From: CAYUVV01 sp964461325
GTDB lineage: Bacteria; Patescibacteriota; Minisyncoccia; Phycocordibacterales; JACOZG01
Direction: 5' to 3'
Assembly (NCBI GenBank): GCA_964461325.1
Contig: CAYWTW010000017.1
Location: 1 to 14,336 of the forward strand
DNA: 14,336 nucleotides
Shown here: in pieces, positions 7,993-13,253 of the stretch
How the letters are laid out: each line of letters opens with the position of its first letter
Position numbering within the stretch: position 1 is the first letter of the stretch
The notes under the pieces: model-generated
The model's input: the letters and a program-made list of their open reading frames with translations, nothing else
What the model was told of the DNA's origin: nothing
Databases searched by the model: none
Translations under genes and position numbers: made by a program

Positions 7993-8723
7993 AAAAATTT
8001 TGGATAATTCTAATCACGATAGTTTTTCTTGGCCCGGTAACGGCCACGGCGCAAACCTCGTCGGTAGATATTCTTTGGGAGGCCGAAACCACCGCGCCGC
8101 CAACCTATCTCGGCCGACGCCTACCCACGACCGGAAGCGTCGTTCGTTTAACCGCCCTGCCGACAATCGTCGACGCCCGCGGCCAAAACATAAGCGCCCG
8201 TGATCTGGTTTTTAAATGGGAAAAAGATTCGTACCAAATCCACAGTCATTCCGGCCGCGGGCGAGACATATTACCAATCTACGTCGCCGCTCGCGGCAAT
8301 CTGGTTAAGGTGACGATTTATGATTTGAACGGCCGTTTGCTCGCCGAAAACTCGCTCCGGCTTAAACCAGAAGAACCACGCCTGTTGTTTTACGCTGAAA
8401 CTTCACCCAATTTGGCTGATTATCGCCGAGCGCTCGGCCCCACGCTTAATCTACAACGTGATGAACTAACCTTGGTGGGGGAACCGCTGTTTTTAGATTC
8501 GGCCGAATTTGCTAATGGGCAATTTAATTTCACCTGGCGTTACGGCGGCGAATTAGTAACGGGAGCCACCGGTCGTCGATTAATCTTAGAGCAGATGGAA
8601 ACCTCCCCGGGCGGCACTGGAAAAATTGAATTGGAAATAAACAACGGCGAAACTGGGTCGAAACGCCTTAATTTCAAAAATAGCCTAGAATTAAGTTACG
8701 GCCAAACCGGATTTGGTTTTTGA
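7989..8723 (+). CDS. Exported beta-rich protein of unknown function
   Basis: The 244-aa product has a clear Sec signal peptide (K2-K3, hydrophobic 4-17, likely cleavage after A-T-A21). The mature part starts QTSSVDILWEAET and carries YLGRRLPTTGSVVRLTALP at residues 40-58, which looks like a conserved block. The rest alternates hydrophobic and polar residues in a way expected of two beta-sandwich (Ig/PKD-like) units, about 30-125 and 135-235; no catalytic signature is visible. It contains no cysteine. It is probably outside the cytoplasmic membrane as part of the surface portion of the machine, between a membrane subunit and the pilin. The start overlaps the previous stop as ATGA. The stop TGA (8721-8723) lies in the same frame as the downstream pilin gene (see findings). 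Confidence 0.75.
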   Translation: MKKFWIILITIVFLGPVTATAQTSSVDILWEAETTAPPTYLGRRLPTTGSVVRLTALPTIVDARGQNISARDLVFKWEKDSYQIHSHSGRGRDILPIYVAARGNLVKVTIYDLNGRLLAENSLRLKPEEPRLLFYAETSPNLADYRRALGPTLNLQRDELTLVGEPLFLDSAEFANGQFNFTWRYGGELVTGATGRRLILEQMETSPGGTGKIELEINNGETGSKRLNFKNSLELSYGQTGFGF

Positions 8724-8726
8724 AAA

Positions 8727-9086
8727 ATGAACCAAGCTCTAGCTCAAACAAACGAAGAAACCGCGGGCCGACTTCTGTTGGAACCGGGAGTTATTAGCGG
8801 TTTAGAAGACATTCCGATTGATAGCCCCGCCCTGCTCACCACTTATCTGCAAAACGCCTTTACCACCCTTATCGCCTTTTTAGCCGTCGCTTCGGTTATC
8901 ATCATCGCTTACCAAGGAGTTCGTTACTCCGCTACTGGCCTACTCGATAAAAAAAACGAGGCCAGGCAGCAGATCCGCAACGCCGTCTTGGGTTTGATTC
9001 TCGCCCTTGGCTCTTACCTCATTTTGCGCACGATTAATCCCGATTTGGTCAGTTTGCAAATTATTAGCGGTTCGCCAAATAATTAA
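8727..9086 (+). CDS. T4SS pilin (VirB2/TrbC-like, two-helix)
   Basis: The 119-aa product has the architecture of the CPR/Gram-positive T4SS pilin family: a short polar N-terminus, a first hydrophobic helix (about 44-62), a polar loop YQGVRYSATGLLDKKNEARQ, a second hydrophobic helix (about 86-101) and a short tail. VirB2-type pilins insert in the inner membrane as hairpins and polymerise into the conjugative pilus. N-terminal ALAQ (residues 4-7) looks like a signal peptidase site, but there is no hydrophobic core before it. The next ATG upstream in frame is blocked by the TGA at 8721-8723. The gene is 3 bp after the exported beta-rich protein and 1 bp before the next start. Assignment to the family is from topology and loop pattern. 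Confidence 0.85.
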   Translation: MNQALAQTNEETAGRLLLEPGVISGLEDIPIDSPALLTTYLQNAFTTLIAFLAVASVIIIAYQGVRYSATGLLDKKNEARQQIRNAVLGLILALGSYLILRTINPDLVSLQIISGSPNN

Positions 9087-9087
9087 T

Positions 9088-10350
9088 ATGACTTTAACTA
9101 AAACTGGTTGGTGGGTTGTTATCGTTATCCTGTTTGGTCTGGGCGCGACCGGTTTTTGGTGGTGGGTTCAGAACAATCCAATCGGTGGCGACTCCGAACC
9201 ACCCACGCCTGATTGGTCGCCGCTACCAGACGCGCCGCCTCTCAACCCCCCGAGTCCGCCGGACGACCCAGAAGTTGAGGGTGGAGGATTATTGCCGTCG
9301 TCTAACCCGATAAACGACGCGCCCAACCAACCGCCTCTAGCCAGTCAGACAATCAACCAAATCGGCGGCCCAGATTTAGCCGGAGTTTATTATTGGGCGG
9401 CCACCGGCACGAGCACGACCCCAATCTTAATCCAGATTGAAGCGGCCACCGGCCGCGTTGTCGCGCGTTCAGCAGTTGAAAACGAGTCAGAAGTCTGGGC
9501 GGAAACCGAATTATTTAATCTTCATAACGCGGCAATTAAAAGGGTGGATGAAAATTTGCGGCTTATTCTAGAACAGAAAACCGAGACAGGACTAAAAAAT
9601 TGGTTGGCGGAAATTATTAAAGAGAAGGACACAGACGCGCGCCAATTGACCGTTAGACCATTAGCGGAAAACACCAAGAAACCAATCTTTGACCCCAACG
9701 GCAAACAAATTTTTTATCTGGAAACAAACGAACGGGGAATGACCGCTTGGATTAGCGACTGGAAGCTAAGCAACAAAAAAAAGATCTGGGAAACCAGCCA
9801 CCGCGACTGGATAGCGAGTTGGCCCAGTGCCGAAACTTTGGTTTTAGCGACGAGCGCCAGCCAAAACGCTCCGGGTTTTGCTTATTTACTCGATCTAAAA
9901 ACCGGCAGATTGGAAAAATTACTGGGGCCGATCAATGGTTTAACTGTTTCCGTTTCTCCTGATTTGAAAAATATACTCTACAGCGAAAGCCAGTCCAGCG
10001 CGCCGGGTTGGCGTCTAGTTTGGAAACAAGGAGAAGAAATCAAAAATCTTCCGTTCTTGTCTTGGCCTGAAAAATGCGTCTGGTCGGGAGATTCGACCCA
10101 ACTCTATTGTGGTGTGCCCAAGCTTCCAACGGCGGGTCATTATCCCGACGATTGGTATCTCGGCGTCACCGCCTTCGAAGACGAATGGTGGAAAGTTGAC
10201 CTAGAAACGGGTGAAGCGCGGCGCTTAGCTGAAACTAACGGGCAAAAATTCGACAGCTGGCAGCCGGTGCTCATCGCCGCCGACCAACTGCACTTTCTTG
10301 ATAAAAACAATCAAACTTGGTGGTTAGCCAATTGGCAAGCCGGCCTCTAA
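9088..10350 (+). CDS. Membrane-anchored beta-propeller-like protein, last gene of the T4SS-like operon
   Basis: The frame stays open back to 9007, but I take the ATG at 9088 (420 aa). It is 1 bp after the pilin stop, and an upstream start would overlap the pilin by 80 bp and put sequence before the membrane anchor. Residues 8-27 are a single hydrophobic helix rich in Trp. Residues 36-85 are a Pro/Asp-rich linker. From about 95 on, repeated blade-like units appear: DPNGKQIFYLET, LLDLKTGRLEKLLG, SVSPDLKNILYSE, KVDLETGEARRLAE and LHFLDKNNQTWWL. This spacing and the SPDxxxILY pattern resemble TolB/WD40-type propellers. Trp is unusually frequent. It probably sits on the outer face of the membrane as a binding or scaffolding part; partner unknown. 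The stop TAA overlaps the yidC stop on the other strand. Confidence 0.75.
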   Translation: MTLTKTGWWVVIVILFGLGATGFWWWVQNNPIGGDSEPPTPDWSPLPDAPPLNPPSPPDDPEVEGGGLLPSSNPINDAPNQPPLASQTINQIGGPDLAGVYYWAATGTSTTPILIQIEAATGRVVARSAVENESEVWAETELFNLHNAAIKRVDENLRLILEQKTETGLKNWLAEIIKEKDTDARQLTVRPLAENTKKPIFDPNGKQIFYLETNERGMTAWISDWKLSNKKKIWETSHRDWIASWPSAETLVLATSASQNAPGFAYLLDLKTGRLEKLLGPINGLTVSVSPDLKNILYSESQSSAPGWRLVWKQGEEIKNLPFLSWPEKCVWSGDSTQLYCGVPKLPTAGHYPDDWYLGVTAFEDEWWKVDLETGEARRLAETNGQKFDSWQPVLIAADQLHFLDKNNQTWWLANWQAGL

Positions 10351-11078
10351 TTAATTGATTTTTGCGCCATCCGACGAACCCAAAGCTCGTGGAGAATGGA
10401 AAAAGAATTGCTGGTAACCCAGTAAAGAGCAATGGCGGCCGGAAGAGTGCCGGCAACAAAAGTGATAACTACTGGCATGACGTAGCGCATCTGCTTGTTC
10501 ATTATTCGTCCCAAGTCAGCTTGAAAATCGCCGGTGTTTTTACTACTCGCGGCGGGTTCGGATGGCGGCAACGCTAGACGAAATTGAAAAAACTGAGTTA
10601 AGCCGACCACTACAGCCAATATCCAACTAGCTGTAGCCAAATTAACAAATCCTAAAAAAACCGTGTCCAAAGTCTCCGGATAAGTCACAAAACTGTATAG
10701 ATACTCGGGATGATTTTCAAAACCAGTACGAAAAACATTAAACAAGGCCAACAGGATCGGCAATTGAATAAATAATCCGAACAAACTCGAAAGGGGATTG
10801 ATGCCGTGCTCGCGATAAAGCTCGAGCATAGCCAAAGTTTGCGCTTGTTTATCGCTTTTATGTTTCTCTCTGATGGCTTTAATCGACGGGTCCAAACTTT
10901 TAATTTTCTTCTGCATTAAAGTCGCCCGATGCGTAATCGGAAAAATAATTAACCGAACAGCCACCGTCAAAACAACAATCGCCAAACCCAAACTATGATT
11001 AGAACCCAAACCGGCCAACCACACTAGGGTGTTATAAAGAGGATTGTATAAAATTGAGTAGTAAAAAGCAGAGAGCAT
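10347..11078 (-). CDS. yidC: Membrane protein insertase YidC (Oxa1/YidC2 type)
   Basis: This protein inserts and folds membrane proteins, alone or with SecYEG. The 243-aa chain lacks the large periplasmic domain of Gram-negative YidC, so it is of the short Oxa1/YidC2 type. The first core helix (about 29-48) holds R42 in AVRLIIFPI, the conserved positive residue of the hydrophilic groove. Residues 53-93 form the charged cytoplasmic hairpin. GINPLSSLFGLFIQLPILLAL (92-112) is the conserved second helix, with two or more helices behind it. Residues 170-195 are a polar, less conserved loop. It follows rnpA by 6 bp, as in the common rpmH-rnpA-yidC order; yidD is missing between them, and no jag gene follows. 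Its TAG stop (10347-10349) overlaps the stop of the convergent propeller gene. Confidence 0.95.
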   Translation of the reverse strand: MLSAFYYSILYNPLYNTLVWLAGLGSNHSLGLAIVVLTVAVRLIIFPITHRATLMQKKIKSLDPSIKAIREKHKSDKQAQTLAMLELYREHGINPLSSLFGLFIQLPILLALFNVFRTGFENHPEYLYSFVTYPETLDTVFLGFVNLATASWILAVVVGLTQFFQFRLALPPSEPAASSKNTGDFQADLGRIMNKQMRYVMPVVITFVAGTLPAAIALYWVTSNSFSILHELWVRRMAQKSIN

Positions 11079-11084
11079 AGATGA

Positions 11085-11441
11085 TTAATAATTCAATAAA
11101 TCCCCAGTCGTCAAGCAATCACGCCAACTAAGCTCCCATTGGGCGACGGAAAACCGCAGGCCGGCCGGCCGGCACCAACCAGCGATTAAAAATCCGGGGC
11201 TTACATTATCTGATAATTTAACCAAAGCCGCTAGAGCCCGGCGTTTTATTAAATGCCTAGCTACCGAAAAGCGCGCCACCTTGCTGGGCACCACAAAAGC
11301 GAAGCGGCTGGGAATCGTGTCTTCTTTTAATTGGACAAATCTAATCAGTAAGCCATCATCTCGGCTAATTAAAAAACGGTGGGGAGACTTAAAAATCCGG
11401 TCCAACTGACCAGACGAAAGACGCCGAGATTTTGGCAACAT
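11085..11441 (-). CDS. rnpA: Ribonuclease P protein component
   Basis: The protein subunit of RNase P, which with the RNA subunit matures tRNA 5' ends. The 118-aa length is normal. The N-terminus (LPKSRRLSSGQLDRIFKS) and the RFAFVVPSKVARFSVARHLIKRR block at residues 46-68 are the family's fold core: a strand followed by the basic helix of the RNR motif. In this protein the canonical RNR-type signature is altered to R62-H63-L64 before IKRR (see findings). Position between rpmH and yidC is diagnostic. The start ATG (11441-11439) shares one base with the rpmH stop (TAATG), so translation is coupled. No Shine-Dalgarno site is apparent at the right distance. Confidence 0.92.
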   Translation of the reverse strand: MLPKSRRLSSGQLDRIFKSPHRFLISRDDGLLIRFVQLKEDTIPSRFAFVVPSKVARFSVARHLIKRRALAALVKLSDNVSPGFLIAGWCRPAGLRFSVAQWELSWRDCLTTGDLLNY

Positions 11442-11575
11442 TAAGGAGTAAGGCGTTTCCTCCCTTGACGGCGGCGCCGACTCACGACACTTTTACCCGC
11501 GGTCGTGCGTTGACGCTTTAAAAAGCCGTGGGTCCGGCTGCGTTTGCGACGCTTCGGTTGGTAAGTTTGCGACAT
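11441..11575 (-). CDS. rpmH: 50S ribosomal protein L34
   Basis: I translated the minus strand directly: ATG at 11575-11573 to TAA at 11443-11441 gives 44 residues, the normal L34 length. It opens MSQTYQPKRRKRSRTHGF and ends RRRRQGRKRLTP, matching the family (TYQPxxRKRxRTHGF; GRKRL). L34 is a very basic small protein of the large ribosomal subunit. The gene heads the rpmH-rnpA-yidC run, is divergent from dnaA and its stop overlaps the rnpA start. It is too short to be picked up by most ORF scans. Only eight bases separate its ATG from a candidate -10 element, so its transcript could be leaderless or nearly so. Confidence 0.95.
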   Translation of the reverse strand: MSQTYQPKRRKRSRTHGFLKRQRTTAGKSVVSRRRRQGRKRLTP

Positions 11576-11583
11576 AGGAGTAG

Positions 11584-11610
11584 TCTATAGTAAAATCCCT
11601 ACAGTTTCAA
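11584..11610 (-). promoter_or_regulatory. Candidate promoter of rpmH-rnpA-yidC
   Basis: On the minus strand TTGAAA (11610-11605) is followed after 15 bases by TATAGA (11589-11584). The spacer is short, and the -10 matches consensus at four of six positions, so this is a candidate only. It ends 8 bases before the rpmH ATG and is the only good element pair in the divergent region. Confidence 0.4.
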
Positions 11611-11623
11611 CCAGAGGCGAGAG

Positions 11624-11643
11624 TAATCCACCGGTTATCAACA
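11624..11643 (+). promoter_or_regulatory. DnaA-box-like sites upstream of dnaA
   Basis: TTATCAACA at 11635-11643 differs from the consensus TTATCCACA at one base; TAATCCACC at 11624-11632 differs at two. They lie about 34-53 bp upstream of the dnaA -10 element and between the divergent rpmH and dnaA promoters. This is where DnaA autoregulation is expected, and the position fits. Confidence 0.5.
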
Positions 11644-11676
11644 GTTGGAGAAAGCCCCAAGACCAGAGACAGGCAC

Positions 11677-11682
11677 TATAAT
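11677..11682 (+). promoter_or_regulatory. -10 element (TATAAT) of the dnaA promoter
   Basis: A perfect TATAAT stands 19 bp before the ATG at 11702. No good -35 hexamer lies 16-18 bp upstream (TTGGAG at 11645-11650 is 26 bp away), so an activator or a weak -35 is implied. A transcript from here would start near 11689 and could not include a start upstream such as TTG 11645. Confidence 0.5.
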
Positions 11683-11701
11683 TCCTTTCGGTAAACAAAA
11701 A

Positions 11702-13066
11702 ATGATCACCGATTATAAAAGATTATGGGATGAGGCCTTGACTGATATTGAATTGGTGGTGTCACGAGCTAATTTCCGTACCTGGTTTCGGCAAACTCAG
11801 ATAATTAAGTATGACGGGGGAACCATTTTTTTGGGAGTACCCAACACCTTCGTTAAAGATTGGCTGCTAAACAAATTTCATCGTTCGATTATCAAGTCGC
11901 TACGAGACTTGGTACCAGATATTCGAGGCGTCGAATATATTATTATCAAAAACGACGAAAAACCTAAAGAAAATAAAGAGACTCTAGTTTATAAACCGCC
12001 AGTCACTAACGATCTTGGTTTAAACGAACTTTATATAAACCGAGAAGACAATCTAAATCCTAAATATTTGTTTGATAATTTTGTCGTTGGTTCGTTTAAT
12101 GAGCTCGCCCACGCCGCTATCCAGGCGGTTGGTAGCCAACCAGGAGCGAATTACAATCCCTTATTCATTTACGGCGGCACCGGCCTCGGCAAAACTCATT
12201 TAATCCAAGCGGTCGGCAATCACTTAAAAAACAATCACAACAAGCGGGTCTTCTACACCACCTCGGAACGTTTTTCTGTAGAATACGTGCGTTCAGTCCA
12301 AAACAACCGCGTTAATATGTTTAAAAGCAAATACCGAAAATACGACGTTTTCATCATGGACGACGTCCAGTTTTTGTCCAACAAAGAAAAAACACAGGAA
12401 GAGTTGTTTCACTTGTTCAACAGTCTGCACGAAAACAACCATCAAATCATTTTTTCCTCCGACAAAACCCCCAAATACATACCTCAAATCGAAGACCGTC
12501 TACGCTCTCGTTTTGAAGGGGGGATGGTGGTGGGAATAGAAAAACCAGATTACGAGTCGCGCTTGGCGATCCTTAAAACAAAAATTAAAAATTCTGATTT
12601 TCCGCCGGACGAAGAAGTGATTAATTATCTGGCCGAAGTGGTTAAAGATAATATCCGGGAATTAGAGGGAGCGTTAAACACAATTGTCTGCCAATCTTTT
12701 TACAAAAAACGCTCGCTTGGTTTGCCAGAAGTTAAAATTCTAATAAAAAACAATCTCCGGCCAATAAAAACGGTTTCAGTAAAAAACTTAGCCAAATCAG
12801 TAGCTGATTTTTACAACATTGAAGAAAAGATGCTTTACGAAAAAACAAGAAAAAAAGAGATTGTTAAACCTCGGCAAGTGGTGATGTATTTATTAAGAGA
12901 AGACTTCAACACCTCGTATCCCTACATTGGTCAAAAAATGGGTGGACGAGATCACACCACGGTTATTTACGCCTGCGATAAAGTAAAACAAGATATTAAA
13001 AATAATGATTCTTTAAGACAGGAAATCGAGCAAATCAGAAATTTAATTTATAACCAACAAGGTTAA
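11702..13066 (+). CDS. dnaA: Chromosomal replication initiator protein DnaA
   Basis: DnaA binds DnaA boxes at oriC and opens the duplex. The 454-aa chain has domain I (about 1-85, with WxxAxxxIE-like LWDEALTDIELVVSRANF opening), a short domain II, and AAA+ domain III with Walker A GGTGLGKT at 158-165 and Walker B D220/D221 (FIMDDVQFL). Domain IV carries the DNA-binding signature GGRDHTTV at 414-421. The frame is open to a TTG at 11645 (19 further residues), but ATG 11702 fits the family's usual N-terminus and stands 19 bp behind a perfect TATAAT, so I chose it. No Shine-Dalgarno site is visible. The neighbours (rpmH divergent upstream, oriC and dnaN downstream) are the classical arrangement. 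Regulation by DnaA itself is plausible from the upstream box. Confidence 0.97.
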   Translation: MITDYKRLWDEALTDIELVVSRANFRTWFRQTQIIKYDGGTIFLGVPNTFVKDWLLNKFHRSIIKSLRDLVPDIRGVEYIIIKNDEKPKENKETLVYKPPVTNDLGLNELYINREDNLNPKYLFDNFVVGSFNELAHAAIQAVGSQPGANYNPLFIYGGTGLGKTHLIQAVGNHLKNNHNKRVFYTTSERFSVEYVRSVQNNRVNMFKSKYRKYDVFIMDDVQFLSNKEKTQEELFHLFNSLHENNHQIIFSSDKTPKYIPQIEDRLRSRFEGGMVVGIEKPDYESRLAILKTKIKNSDFPPDEEVINYLAEVVKDNIRELEGALNTIVCQSFYKKRSLGLPEVKILIKNNLRPIKTVSVKNLAKSVADFYNIEEKMLYEKTRKKEIVKPRQVVMYLLREDFNTSYPYIGQKMGGRDHTTVIYACDKVKQDIKNNDSLRQEIEQIRNLIYNQQG

Positions 13067-13108
13067 TAAACTGTTGATGGCCTATGAAAAAATCTAGAAC
13101 AAAGAAAA

Positions 13109-13117
13109 TTAACCACA
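13109..13117 (+). promoter_or_regulatory. DnaA-box-like site 1 (TTAACCACA)
   Basis: One mismatch (position 4) to TTATCCACA. It is the leftmost of the + orientation sites in the probable oriC, 33 bp before the next one. Confidence 0.5.
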
Positions 13118-13141
13118 AATCGCCAACCAAAAACTCATCGA

Positions 13142-13157
13142 TTATCCACTTTCCACA
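13142..13157 (+). promoter_or_regulatory. DnaA-box-like sites 2 and 3, overlapping
   Basis: TTATCCACT at 13142-13150 (one mismatch, last base) overlaps CTTTCCACA at 13149-13157 (two mismatches). The 7-bp step is shorter than a helical turn and shorter than a box, so both may not be filled at the same time; the first is the stronger match. Confidence 0.55.
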
Positions 13158-13195
13158 GTCAGTAACCGCCCTTAAAAACAAACGCGAAAATCGAG

Positions 13196-13212
13196 TTACC
13201 CACTTTTCCACA
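13196..13212 (+). promoter_or_regulatory. DnaA-box-like sites 4 and 5, adjoining the AT-rich element
   Basis: TTACCCACT at 13196-13204 (two mismatches) overlaps TTTTCCACA at 13204-13212 (one mismatch). The pair repeats the strong/weak doublet of 13142-13157 in mirror order and abuts the AT-rich stretch, where a DnaA filament would need to start. Confidence 0.5.
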
Positions 13213-13216
13213 AGCT

Positions 13217-13253
13217 CATTATCATCATTAATTCTTAATTAAGATTAATTAAT
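13217..13253. other. AT-rich candidate unwinding element before dnaN
   Basis: Of these 37 bases only four are G or C. It starts with a CAT/TAT/CAT/CAT trinucleotide run, then includes the perfect 12-bp palindrome TCTTAATTAAGA (13233-13244) and a second TTAATTAA-like step, ending at the dnaN ATG. It follows the DnaA-box-like sites directly, the usual place for duplex opening. Confidence 0.55.

Larger units (their letters stand above)
13067..13253. other. Probable oriC in the dnaA-dnaN intergenic region
   Basis: This 187-bp gap has five DnaA-box-like 9-mers in the same (+) orientation at 13109, 13142, 13149, 13196 and 13204, then an AT-rich stretch (13217-13253) just before dnaN. Composition of the + strand changes from C/A-rich to G/T-rich across it. 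Position next to dnaA and dnaN and the box-plus-AT-rich layout are typical of bacterial origins. Confidence 0.8.

Noticed and set aside
8721..8723. TGA read as glycine (code of Gracilibacteria/Absconditabacteria)
   Set aside because: TGA ends three genes at tight overlaps (5803, 7992, 8723), and dnaA and dnaN contain no in-frame TGA; GC content is also high for those lineages.
9007..9087. Upstream start of the propeller-like gene inside the pilin gene
   Set aside because: It would overlap the pilin by 80 bp and place odd sequence before the membrane anchor; ATG 9088 is 1 bp after the pilin stop.
10327..10336. GCCAATTGGC palindrome as terminator
   Set aside because: Perfect 10-bp palindrome but no loop and no U-tract; lies in coding sequence.
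11645..11701. TTG start for dnaA adding 19 residues
   Set aside because: The added part does not look like DnaA domain I, and the perfect TATAAT at 11677-11682 lies inside it; ATG 11702 fits the family.
13216..13229. DnaA-trio element in the CATTATCATCATTA run
   Set aside because: The trinucleotide phase is there, but base order on either strand does not match the GAT/AAT trio read 3' to 5'; kept only as an AT-rich element.
13067..13253. dnaN promoter
   Set aside because: The region is so AT-rich that several weak -10-like hexamers occur; none has a -35 at good spacing, so no call is made.
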